IMG/VR virus record: IMGVR_UViG_3300025652_000098 | Span: 1 to 52,937 of that record | Source: a virus | Length of the DNA: 52,937 nucleotides | Reading direction: 5' to 3' (one strand) | In this document: piece by piece, positions 44,815 through 52,754 of the stretch | Numbering within the stretch: position 1 is the stretch's first letter | How the letters are laid out: each line of letters begins with the position of its first letter | Notes under the pieces: generated by a model | What the model was told of the DNA's origin: nothing | The model's input: the letters and a program-made list of their open reading frames with translations, nothing else | The model's database searches: none | Made by a program: the position numbers and the translations under genes

Positions 44815-46014
44815 ATGAGCACATTTTGTCCACTACTATTTCAACACCTAGCAACGCACCCACACGGCGGCGTTACCCATTGTTGCATTGCTGACCATCG
44901 CAAAGCAATCAGCAGTAGCCGAGATAACACAGAGACAGGTCATCGTTATTATAATTTAAACAATGATACTGTACATGATACTATGAACAGTGAAAGTTAT
45001 CGTACGGCTAGATTGGAAGTGCTTGACGATAAGAAACCAAGAGCATGTATGCGGTGCTATAGTGAAGAAGCTAAAGGTATGCAAAGTAAGCGACTTGAGG
45101 AAATAAAAAACTATCCAGAATACACTCACGATGTGGCACAATCGGTGACTGATGCACAGGGTTACATACATGACGTTCAACTAGAATTTGTAGAACTCCG
45201 ATTAGGTAATACCTGTAATGTTGCATGTCGTACTTGTAATCCAGCAAGTAGTAGTAAATGGCGAAATGATTATGATAAGTTACAAGCAGACTTGAAATTT
45301 GATTTAACAAGCTATGACACAATGCAGGGATTTCGTTGGCCAGAACGTGAGAGCTTCTGGGAGGATTTACTCAAGCATTGTGACAGTGTAAAGACATTTT
45401 ACATCAATGGCGGTGAGCCTACTATGATCAAGCAACACTTTAAGTTTTTAGAACGTTTAGTTGACATGGGAAAAACAGATGTTAAACTATGGTATAACAT
45501 CAATATGACTCGTATGAGTGAAGAGATGATAGAACTATGGCGCAAGTTTGATCATGTAAAGGTATCGTGTAGCATTGATGATTTGGCTGAACGTAATGAG
45601 TACATAAGGCATCCTACCAAGTGGGATGATGTGATGAAAAACTTCCTACGTCTTAAAGATGAAGACTTCGAAGTAGATGTGACTCAAACTGTGAGCTTTA
45701 TGAATTATAGTACACTAGGAGACTTTTATGATTTCTTCCATAATCAACACGGCGTGTGGGTACATCATAACTACGTGTATGATCCTTCCATTCTCAGCCC
45801 AGCAGTAATACCAAAGCAGATGCGTGATAATATACATGCCAGATTGGATAATATATTACCAGCTGAGAAAGTTAATGAGTTGCGGAATATGTTTGGCGGA
45901 CCAGATAATCCAGAACAATGGCGTAAAGCAATGCTTTACACAAAAAGTTTAGATAGAATAAGAAAACAGTCCATTGGAGACTGGTTGCCAGAATTTAAAC
46001 TCGGACAAAACTGA
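44815..46014 (+). CDS. Radical SAM protein 8 with N-terminal twitch-like Cys motif
   Basis: A 399-residue protein. 'TFCPLLFQHLATHPHGGVTH' then CCI and 'ACMRCYSEEAKGMQSKRLEE' are the auxiliary Cys sites, as in proteins 4 and 6. The core is C134-x3-C138-x2-C141 (NTCNVACRTC) followed by 'YINGGEPTM'. The spacing and the 'LRLGNTCN' entry strand are near-identical to protein 4 (LKLGNTCN), so these two are close paralogues despite lying 8.7 kb apart. Confidence 0.85.
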   Translation: MSTFCPLLFQHLATHPHGGVTHCCIADHRKAISSSRDNTETGHRYYNLNNDTVHDTMNSESYRTARLEVLDDKKPRACMRCYSEEAKGMQSKRLEEIKNYPEYTHDVAQSVTDAQGYIHDVQLEFVELRLGNTCNVACRTCNPASSSKWRNDYDKLQADLKFDLTSYDTMQGFRWPERESFWEDLLKHCDSVKTFYINGGEPTMIKQHFKFLERLVDMGKTDVKLWYNINMTRMSEEMIELWRKFDHVKVSCSIDDLAERNEYIRHPTKWDDVMKNFLRLKDEDFEVDVTQTVSFMNYSTLGDFYDFFHNQHGVWVHHNYVYDPSILSPAVIPKQMRDNIHARLDNILPAEKVNELRNMFGGPDNPEQWRKAMLYTKSLDRIRKQSIGDWLPEFKLGQN

Positions 46015-46021
46015 AGAATTT

Positions 46022-47407
46022 ATGATTAGAAACTTATTAATACCATGTAGTGGACCTGGCACCCGCAGTGCTGGTTACACTAAATTTCATAAAACTCTTA
46101 ATCGCATAGGAAACTGTGCGGTAATAGATCACATCATCGCCAGCTATACTGACATTGACACAATATACGTAACTCTGGGCTATCAAGGAGACCTGGTGCG
46201 TGAATACTTAACACATGCTGGTTATACAAACATAGAGTATATTGAAATTGACAACTGGAGCGAAGGTCAGATTGCCAGCTTCAAGCAGATACCAGAGTAT
46301 GTATTTGATAATCCACTGTATTATAACGCATGTGATAATTGGAGTACTAGTGTACCTGTAGTAGATGATAATACATTTTTTACTTGTGCTCCTGAAAACA
46401 GCACACACTATGACACTGACGACGATTTAGTTTACAGTGGTATTAGTTTTATGCGAGACAGCACTGACTATTATCAGGCAATACGCAGTGCTACACACAA
46501 TCGCAATGACTTGTTGTTAATGAAAGAACTCAGCAGTTTACAGCATCTTGCTCTAGAAGATTGGTATGATGTAGGTAACAGAGAAAGTAATTCAAACACC
46601 AAATTAAATTTCAAGGAAGACTTTTCAGTACTTGACAAAACACATCAAGAAGTATATAAAGTAAACAATCGCATTGTTAAACTGTTTGACCTGGCAACTG
46701 ATATTAATGTACACAACAATACATTCCCGCACCCACAGCCTGTACTAAAGACCAGCAATGCGCTAAGTTATCCATATGCCAATGGAACAGTTAATCCATA
46801 CGGAGATGACTTTTTAAAGTTGTTGGATAATCTCAGACGACTTTGGAAGTATAGTTTAACTAACAATGCTCCAGTGTTTACCAGAGAACTATGGCAAGAC
46901 AAGACATGGCAACGATTTGAGATGATGTGTCAGTTAGATGAAAAGTATGCTGATGTAATAACTATTGACGGCGTAGATGTTGATTGTACTAAAGTAGTTG
47001 AATCAATCGATTGGGATATTCTTAACACTGGAACACTAGGACCATGTCATGGTGACTTGACTGTTGATAATATCGTTGTGTCTGACACTAATATATATTA
47101 TATAGACCATCGACAAGGTAAAGTCAATGATGTATTTTATGATGTTTGTAAGTTTTATCAGAGCTTGCATGTACACAGTAATAATCTAGCTAACTTAGTA
47201 GCAGGCAAAGATTTCATTACCCGTGACGATGCTGCTAGACTAGAACTTTTTAGAGACAGTGATGTATATAAAAACAACAAACATAAGATAGAATTAGGAG
47301 TTGGATGTCTGTGGCTGTGTATGGCACCTCTTAATGTTGACTCACAACTCAATCATCAATTGTTTACGTGGGCCATGAAACATTTATATTATCATTCTGC
47401 CAATTAA
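46022..47407 (+). CDS. Bifunctional nucleotidyltransferase and choline/aminoglycoside-kinase-like protein (LicC-LicA type)
   Basis: About 461 residues. The first ~220 residues are a sugar-nucleotidyltransferase-like Rossmann domain: 'LLIPCSGPGTRSAGYTKFHK' gives the 'GxGTR...K' substrate loop, 'YNACDNW' the probable metal site. The last ~220 are a choline kinase/aminoglycoside-phosphotransferase fold: 'PCHGDLTVDNIVV' (Brenner box with the catalytic Asp) and 'YYIDHRQGKV' (metal Asp). The pairing resembles LicC (CTP:phosphocholine cytidylyltransferase) plus LicA (choline kinase), used in bacteria to add phosphocholine to surface glycans, but other phosphoalcohols are possible. The ATG at 46022 fits better than an upstream one inside the radical SAM gene. 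Confidence 0.7.
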   Translation: MIRNLLIPCSGPGTRSAGYTKFHKTLNRIGNCAVIDHIIASYTDIDTIYVTLGYQGDLVREYLTHAGYTNIEYIEIDNWSEGQIASFKQIPEYVFDNPLYYNACDNWSTSVPVVDDNTFFTCAPENSTHYDTDDDLVYSGISFMRDSTDYYQAIRSATHNRNDLLLMKELSSLQHLALEDWYDVGNRESNSNTKLNFKEDFSVLDKTHQEVYKVNNRIVKLFDLATDINVHNNTFPHPQPVLKTSNALSYPYANGTVNPYGDDFLKLLDNLRRLWKYSLTNNAPVFTRELWQDKTWQRFEMMCQLDEKYADVITIDGVDVDCTKVVESIDWDILNTGTLGPCHGDLTVDNIVVSDTNIYYIDHRQGKVNDVFYDVCKFYQSLHVHSNNLANLVAGKDFITRDDAARLELFRDSDVYKNNKHKIELGVGCLWLCMAPLNVDSQLNHQLFTWAMKHLYYHSAN

Positions 47408-47417
47408 CTACAGCTAT

Positions 47418-47425
47418 AATAAATA
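47418..47425 (+). promoter_or_regulatory. Candidate late promoter (AATAAATA) before the carbamoyltransferase
   Basis: TATAATAAATA sits in the 39-base gap after the preceding stop and 22 bases before the ATG at 47447, with ATAGGAA as ribosome-binding site in between. Box and spacing parallel those at 3090 and 23102. It could add late expression to this part of the cluster. Confidence 0.4.
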
Positions 47426-47446
47426 AAGATAGATAGGAATACCGTA

Positions 47447-48964
47447 ATGATAATTTGGGGATGGTCTGGAATGGCACATGATGCTAGTTTAGCAGTATTT
47501 AAAAAAACAAAAAAAGGCTTGGGCATGATGTGCACAACCGAGTTGTTATTTGCCGCACACAGCGAGCGATACAGTCGTATCAAAAATGACAAGAATTTAC
47601 ATCTTGGGCTTATTAACGATGCTCTACAATTCGGCAAGCCTAACAAGATATATTATTACGAAAAGCCATTACTTAAAAAAACACGCCAGGTATGGGCTGG
47701 GCAATATAACCTACTTGGCAAAGAATCACCTACTAGGTATATGCGTAACTTCTATCCAGAAGCACCTAAAAGCTCTACATGTAGTCATCATTTAAGCCAT
47801 GCAGCAGCGGGATATTACACTAGTCCATACAAATCAGCCGCAGTTTTAGTCATTGACAGTATTGGCGAATGGGATACAATGAGTATATGGAATGGTAACC
47901 GCACAGAATTAAAGAAAAAGTGGAGCCAGTATTATCCTCATAGTATCGGAATTTGGTACAGTGCGATGACGCAGCGCATTGGCTTAAAGCCACAAGAACA
48001 CGAATACATCCTCATGGGAATGGCTGCTATAGGTGATGCTAGTAAGTATTATGATCTGATAAAAAGAGACTTCATTAAAAAATTGCCGTCACTTAAAGAT
48101 CCGCGTACATTATTTAAACTGAACTGTCACAGAGGATGTTTAGATTGGCGTCCAGATTTGAACAGTGTACAGGACGTAGCTGACATCGCCGCAGCCACCC
48201 AACTTATATATGAAGAAATATTTGAAGAGTATCTAAAGATTGTTCGTGACATGACGGGACAAGACAGTATTGTGTTGATGGGCGGCTGCGCTCTTAACTG
48301 TGTTGCGAATACTCTTGCTGCTCAATACTTTAAGAATGTATGGATTATGCCAAATCCAGGAGACGCGGGCAGCGCAATTGGATGTGTGTTAGCAAAAGAA
48401 AAAACATTTATTAAATTTGACCACGCATATCTAGGACATGACATCGTTGGTGATTATCCTATAGAGAACGTTATCGGGCAGTTACTTGAAAAGAAAATCA
48501 CAGCAGTCGCATGTGGAAGAGCCGAGTTTGGTCCAAGATCCTTGGGAAATCGCAGTATACTTGCTGACCCTAGAGGACCAGATGTCAAAGACAGAGTTAA
48601 TCAGATTAAACACCGAGAAGCGTTTCGTCCATTTGCTCCTATGATACTCGAAGAACACGCAGATACTTATTTTGATATGCCATCAAATGTATCCAATTCG
48701 CCGTTTATGCAGTTTGTGGTAGAGTGTAAGTATCCGGATAAGTTTCCTGCTATTGTGCATTTTGATAACACCAGTCGAGTACAAACAGTTGGCAAGGACG
48801 ATGGACCTGTTAGAGAATTATTAGAACAATGGTACAAGCGCACAGGTTGCCCGATACTATTGAACACCAGTCTGAATATAAGAAATGAACCGTTGGTGAA
48901 TACACGAGCGGATGCTCATCGATGGAGCGCACAATATGGAGTAGAAATATGTTTACCAGAGTAA
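47447..48964 (+). CDS. Carbamoyltransferase (NodU/CmcH/TobZ family)
   Basis: A 505-residue protein. The N-terminal half has 'SHHLSHAAAGYYTSPY' (the HxxxH metal site of the Kae1-like domain) and 'VLVIDSIGEWDT'; 'VLMGGCALNCVANT' is the phosphate-loop-like segment; the C-terminal half has 'GRAEFGPRSLGNRSILADPR', 'FRPFAPMILEE' and 'NTSLNIRNEPLVNT', all diagnostic of this family. These enzymes move a carbamoyl group from carbamoyl phosphate, via carbamoyl-AMP, to a hydroxyl on a sugar or antibiotic. In NodU the acceptor is a lipochitooligosaccharide. Here it fits decoration of a glycan made by the neighbouring glycosyltransferases. Homologues are known in marine myoviruses. Confidence 0.9.
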   Translation: MIIWGWSGMAHDASLAVFKKTKKGLGMMCTTELLFAAHSERYSRIKNDKNLHLGLINDALQFGKPNKIYYYEKPLLKKTRQVWAGQYNLLGKESPTRYMRNFYPEAPKSSTCSHHLSHAAAGYYTSPYKSAAVLVIDSIGEWDTMSIWNGNRTELKKKWSQYYPHSIGIWYSAMTQRIGLKPQEHEYILMGMAAIGDASKYYDLIKRDFIKKLPSLKDPRTLFKLNCHRGCLDWRPDLNSVQDVADIAAATQLIYEEIFEEYLKIVRDMTGQDSIVLMGGCALNCVANTLAAQYFKNVWIMPNPGDAGSAIGCVLAKEKTFIKFDHAYLGHDIVGDYPIENVIGQLLEKKITAVACGRAEFGPRSLGNRSILADPRGPDVKDRVNQIKHREAFRPFAPMILEEHADTYFDMPSNVSNSPFMQFVVECKYPDKFPAIVHFDNTSRVQTVGKDDGPVRELLEQWYKRTGCPILLNTSLNIRNEPLVNTRADAHRWSAQYGVEICLPE

Positions 48965-48975
48965 AGAATTTTATT

Positions 48976-49065
48976 ATGTGGCCTTGGACACGATACCAAG
49001 AAAAGAAAAGATTTAAGAAGCGTATGGAAGAACTCCGTAAGCGTGACCCATTCATTTATGATTGA
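48976..49065 (+). CDS. 29-residue basic small protein
   Basis: ATG at 48976, TGA at 49063, 29 residues: MWPWTRYQEKK, a basic helical-looking middle (RFKKRMEELRKR) and the end DPFIYD. The 'KRDPFIY' ending is one I associate with short conserved proteins of T4-like marine phages, though I cannot check. It fills the gap after the carbamoyltransferase. Its stop codon lies within the -35 box of the following promoter (TGA shared with TTGACA). No strong Shine-Dalgarno is seen. Confidence 0.55.
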   Translation: MWPWTRYQEKKRFKKRMEELRKRDPFIYD

Positions 49066-49090
49066 CAAGCATAGATGAATGTGTTACAAT
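49062..49090 (+). promoter_or_regulatory. Sigma70-like promoter before the second glycosyltransferase-like gene
   Basis: TTGACA (49062-49067), exactly 17 nt, then TACAAT (49085-49090). Four bases later comes TATAAATA (49094-49101), so this site may be read by both the host sigma factor and the phage late sigma factor. The gene start is at 49114, with GGAG at 49103-49106. Confidence 0.75.
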
Positions 49091-49093
49091 GAT

Positions 49094-49101
49094 TATAAAT
49101 A
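49094..49101 (+). promoter_or_regulatory. TATAAATA late box overlapping the early promoter region
   Basis: An exact T4 late octamer in the context GATTATAAATATGGAG. A late start would fall near 49107, immediately upstream of the ATG at 49114, leaving a leader too short to include the GGAG in full. Confidence 0.4.
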
Positions 49102-49113
49102 TGGAGAATCTAA

Positions 49114-49830
49114 ATGTTAGATGTGGTACAAATCAGCTACAATGAAGAACAAGCTGATGAAAATTTTGAAATCTTGAAAATGTTTGCGCCCGATGCTAAG
49201 CGTGTCGTAGGCGTAAAAGGTATTCTTAATGCTCACCGAGCAGCCGCGGAGATTGCTGAAACAAAACATTTTTATGTAATTGATGCCGACGCCATCATTG
49301 ACGAATCATTTAACTTTACATTTCGGCCTAATCCCAATAAAAAAGAATACGACCATATTCCGCAAACAGAATGTATATATGTTTGGCGCAGTAGAAATCC
49401 AGTAAATGACTTAGTGTATGGTTATGGCGGTGCAAAGTTATTCCCGCGCAAAGAAATGCTCCAAGCTAAAACATGGAATGTTGATATGACTACATCTATT
49501 GGTTGTGTGTTTGTGCCTAAATTCCAAGTCAGCAATATTACTGGGTTCAATACCAATCCATTCGAAACATGGAAAAGCGCATTTAGAGAATGTACTAAAT
49601 TGTCTAGTAGTGTTATTCCAAATGGAGATAATATGGACAACGAATACAGGTTGGATGTATGGTGTAGCAGAGGCGCTTCTCGTCCTTTTGGCGAGTATTG
49701 TATTATGGGCGCTAATCAAGGAAAAGACTTCGGAAATTATTATAGAAATTCTCCAAAGACACTTGCGAGAATCAATGACTTTGACTGGCTAAAAGAGCAA
49801 TATGATTTGGCTATGTGTGAGGAAGTATGA
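49114..49830 (+). CDS. Glycosyltransferase-like protein, paralogue of the gene at 30042
   Basis: A 238-residue protein. 'LDVVQISYNEEQADENFEIL', 'HFYVIDADAII' (D57-A-D59) and 'VNDLVYGYGGAKLFP' line up with the 30042 protein motif by motif. It is shorter at the C-terminus. The Asp-x-Asp at the end of a beta strand suggests a GT-A fold, but function is unproven. It has its own promoter, and its TGA overlaps the next ATG (ATGA). The two paralogues bracket most of the radical SAM array. Confidence 0.65.
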   Translation: MLDVVQISYNEEQADENFEILKMFAPDAKRVVGVKGILNAHRAAAEIAETKHFYVIDADAIIDESFNFTFRPNPNKKEYDHIPQTECIYVWRSRNPVNDLVYGYGGAKLFPRKEMLQAKTWNVDMTTSIGCVFVPKFQVSNITGFNTNPFETWKSAFRECTKLSSSVIPNGDNMDNEYRLDVWCSRGASRPFGEYCIMGANQGKDFGNYYRNSPKTLARINDFDWLKEQYDLAMCEEV

Positions 49831-50771
49831 TCGAAGACAATCCATCTTTGCCAATCGCTCTACATGAATTGCTAGACCGATACGAAATATTGTATCCGCA
49901 AATAGATGAGCTTGCTGATCTACGCCGGGCATACATCGACAAAGACCTTAGTAGTGTGTTTAGATTATTATCTGGTGATGTAACTGGCGACATTGAAGAA
50001 TTACGCAAGGCAGTTCTAGAACAAAACCTACATAGTATTTTTAGACTGGTTATAGACGAAGATTTGCGTAAATTATTACTAGAGGACAATACCTGGAAAC
50101 TGTGGCCAGTTTTGGACAGATATATTGATACGCAATTTACCGCAGCATTCAAAAGTTTTTATGTCAACAAAAAAGTTATTGACACCGATTGCTTTAGTCG
50201 AGGACAATTAGAAAGCAAGCAGTGGCTGGTTGACGAACTTAGCCAGTATCACTCACTTGATTTAGGCACAGTATTTCTTTGTGCTGGATGGTATGCTACA
50301 TTAGCTACTATGCTGTTTGAAAGCGACATTAAGGTAGACAAAATCCGCAGCTTTGATTTAGATCCTACTTGTGTAGACATTGCTGAAACATTTAACAAGC
50401 CATGGTTTATGAAACAATGGCGCTTCAAAAGTATCACACAAGATATCATGGACGTTGATTACGATGAACACACATGGGAATACTGGAGCAATGCCAATAA
50501 CAGAATGAGTCGACCTATAACAGATACGCCAGATACAATCATTAATACAAGCTGTGAACATATCCCTGACTTTGCTGAATGGTATGCTAAGATTCCAGCT
50601 GGCAAGTTAGTAGTGCTACAAAGCAACAACTTCTTTGAAGTAGAGGAGCATGTTAACTGCGTAAATGATATAGAAGAATTTAAAGCACAAGCACCTATGA
50701 CCAGGGTGTTGTATGATGGCAAACTAGAATTGCCCAAGTATACGAGGTTTATGTTAATTGGAAGAAAGTAG
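49827..50771 (+). CDS. Class I methyltransferase-fold protein
   Basis: A 314-residue protein. Residues 1-110 are helical with several 'DLSSVFRLL'/'NLHSIFRLV' repeats. The C-terminal two-thirds has a Rossmann methyltransferase layout: 'LDLGTVFLCAGWYATLATML' (strand 1 and loop), 'KIRSFDLDPTCVDIAE' (acidic ribose-binding residue after strand 2) and 'DTIINTSCEHI' (motif IV position). The glycine-rich loop is a variant (CAGWYA), so cofactor binding should not be assumed. The start is coupled to the preceding gene. Confidence 0.55.
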   Translation: MIEDNPSLPIALHELLDRYEILYPQIDELADLRRAYIDKDLSSVFRLLSGDVTGDIEELRKAVLEQNLHSIFRLVIDEDLRKLLLEDNTWKLWPVLDRYIDTQFTAAFKSFYVNKKVIDTDCFSRGQLESKQWLVDELSQYHSLDLGTVFLCAGWYATLATMLFESDIKVDKIRSFDLDPTCVDIAETFNKPWFMKQWRFKSITQDIMDVDYDEHTWEYWSNANNRMSRPITDTPDTIINTSCEHIPDFAEWYAKIPAGKLVVLQSNNFFEVEEHVNCVNDIEEFKAQAPMTRVLYDGKLELPKYTRFMLIGRK

Positions 50772-50991
50772 TATAAATGATTTAACATTGCGACAGTTAC
50801 AGACTGAAAGCGCAAGAGCATTAAGTACGATGGAAGCTACAAATAATAATATTTGGAAGTTTAATAAATTAGCACATCACGACAGTCAGAAATGGTATCG
50901 TGCTGTTATTGAATGGTACGTTGATGAATACGGTGGCTTGCCCAGTAAATATGGACCAGGCAAAGATGTAAAGTTGGTACTAGATGAGTAA
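50758..50991 (+). CDS. Small hypothetical protein (TTG start)
   Basis: About 77 residues from a TTG at 50758 that overlaps the previous gene by 14 nt; no ATG lies before residue 25, so the start is uncertain. The sequence is helical in the first half (DLTLRQLQTESARALSTM), then has 'IWKFNKLAHHDSQKWYRAV' and a Gly/Pro-rich end (YGGLPSKYGPGKD). I do not recognise a family. The next gene starts 8 nt before its end, so it is translated within the operon. Confidence 0.5.
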   Translation: MEESSINDLTLRQLQTESARALSTMEATNNNIWKFNKLAHHDSQKWYRAVIEWYVDEYGGLPSKYGPGKDVKLVLDE

Positions 50992-51679
50992 AACAATATT
51001 CGTAATAGGCTGTAGCTATAGTCATCACGATTCGAATTTAGAGCCGGAACAGTCTTGGCCAGCTATATTGGCAGAAACTACCGGATATAAAATTATTAAC
51101 GGGAGTCTTCCTGGCAGCAGCAATGACAGTTATTTTCGTAGACTATTAGAGATGGAATCTCTATTTGGAAAACCTGATCAGGTTATTATTCAGATTACGA
51201 GTCCTAACCGAATAATGAGTTTACGAGGTTTAGGACCAATGTATGAGATTGAGAAAATCAACAAAAACTACTACGCTGACCTTATTCAGTATATTAAACC
51301 GTCTGTGTTCTATATGACAGCAGGCGGAATAACAGACTCTCGCAGACTTGATAATATATGTAGAGATTATGACTTGCCAAAGCGACAGATAGAAAATTGG
51401 TATAGTATCGAGTCAGATGATCAACACGGAAAAATGAAAATGATTAAAGAAATAAAATTGCTAGAATTGTATTGTAATAATGTTGTTACGTTCCAATGGA
51501 ATCGTGATGATTCGGAAATTCTATTGGAACCAATAAATCATTTAGGATCTATACAACATACTATATTGAAGCATTCGTTTCATGATTATGTTGTTTCTAA
51601 ATATGATGATCATTACGATGATCATTTTACATTACTCGGTCACAAGAAGGTTGCAGAAATAATGGAAAACCATGTATAA
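50984..51679 (+). CDS. SGNH/GDSL-like hydrolase candidate
   Basis: A 231-residue protein. 'TIFVIGCSYSHH' gives the block I Ser, 'NGSLPGSSNDSYFRRLLE' resembles blocks II-III (Gly and Asn), and the end 'DDHFTLLGHKKVAEIM' has the Asp-x-His spacing of the catalytic pair plus a following GH helix. It is shorter than the SGNH-like protein at 34137 but of the same plan, and its motifs are more complete. An esterase that trims acetyl or acyl groups from the product of this cluster would fit. Confidence 0.6.
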   Translation: MSKTIFVIGCSYSHHDSNLEPEQSWPAILAETTGYKIINGSLPGSSNDSYFRRLLEMESLFGKPDQVIIQITSPNRIMSLRGLGPMYEIEKINKNYYADLIQYIKPSVFYMTAGGITDSRRLDNICRDYDLPKRQIENWYSIESDDQHGKMKMIKEIKLLELYCNNVVTFQWNRDDSEILLEPINHLGSIQHTILKHSFHDYVVSKYDDHYDDHFTLLGHKKVAEIMENHV

Positions 51680-52754
51680 CTATACTGATATACGAGAAGT
51701 GCACCTAGAAGTAACGCAAAGGTGCCAAGCAGCGTGTCCTATGTGTGACCGCAATGAGAATGGCGGCGCAGACAACAGGCATATTAATAACAGTGAGCTT
51801 AGTTTGGCTGACTGTAAACGTATCTTTCCGCCTGAGTTTATTAAACAGTTAAAGACAATGTACATGTGTGGCAACCTAGGTGATCCTATTGTTGCTAAAG
51901 ATACACTAGATATATTTCGTTACTTTAGACTACACAACCCTACGATGTGGCTAAGTATGAATACTAATGCGGGAGCAAAAGATGAACAATGGTGGAGAAA
52001 GTTGGCTGAAGTTTTTGGACGGATGGGCACTGTTATATTTTCGGTGGACGGTTTGCGTGATACTAATCATCTTTATAGGCAAAATGTCGTGTGGGACAAC
52101 GTGGAGCGAAACATGCGGGCCTTTATTGACGCGGGCGGTAGAGCACGTTGGGATTACATTATATTCGGGCACAACGAACACCAAGTAGCGGAAGCTGAAG
52201 CACTTGCCGCTGAATGGGGATGTGAAAAGTTTCAGAAGAAGAAAAGCGGTAGATTCTTCACTGCCAAGAATACAGGCAAAGACAAGCACCAAGCCCAAAA
52301 CCGTAAAGGTAATGACACGCAACTGATAGAAAAGCCAGCGGCAATAGACAATCAAAACTTAGCACTACTAAAACAAAAAGAGATCGAAAAGTCTTATGGC
52401 AGTATGCGTGAGTATTATGATACATGCGATATTAAATGTAAGGTAATTGAGAATAAAAGTATTTTCATTACGGCAGAGGGCTTATTAATGCCGTGCTGCT
52501 GGACTGCGGGACGCATGTATAAATGGTGGCACAAAGATTATCGTGTAGAACAAATATGGGATTTCATTGATGACGCCGGCGGCAAAGCGGGCATTAGCGT
52601 AATAGATAACACTATCGAATCAGTTATGAATGGAAGAATGCTTGACAAGATGGAACAAAGCTGGTACAAAGACAGCATCAGTAATGGCAAACTAGGCGTA
52701 TGTGCGCAGAAATGCGGAAGCGAGTTTGATCCATTTGGCGAACAGTTTAAGTAA
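51672..52754 (+). CDS. Radical SAM protein 9, SPASM type
   Basis: A 360-residue protein of different architecture from proteins 1-8: the core is at the N-terminus (C18-x3-C22-x2-C25, 'RCQAACPMC'), and the auxiliary Cys groups are at the C-terminus ('TCDIKCKVI', 'LLMPCCW', 'GVCAQKC'), as in SPASM-domain enzymes such as peptide-maturing or sulfatase-maturing types. 'MCGNLGDP' takes the place of the GGEP motif, as in some SPASM subfamilies, and 'FSVDGLRDTNHLYR' follows the expected order. It overlaps the SGNH-like gene by 8 nt. Confidence 0.85.
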   Translation: MYNYTDIREVHLEVTQRCQAACPMCDRNENGGADNRHINNSELSLADCKRIFPPEFIKQLKTMYMCGNLGDPIVAKDTLDIFRYFRLHNPTMWLSMNTNAGAKDEQWWRKLAEVFGRMGTVIFSVDGLRDTNHLYRQNVVWDNVERNMRAFIDAGGRARWDYIIFGHNEHQVAEAEALAAEWGCEKFQKKKSGRFFTAKNTGKDKHQAQNRKGNDTQLIEKPAAIDNQNLALLKQKEIEKSYGSMREYYDTCDIKCKVIENKSIFITAEGLLMPCCWTAGRMYKWWHKDYRVEQIWDFIDDAGGKAGISVIDNTIESVMNGRMLDKMEQSWYKDSISNGKLGVCAQKCGSEFDPFGEQFK

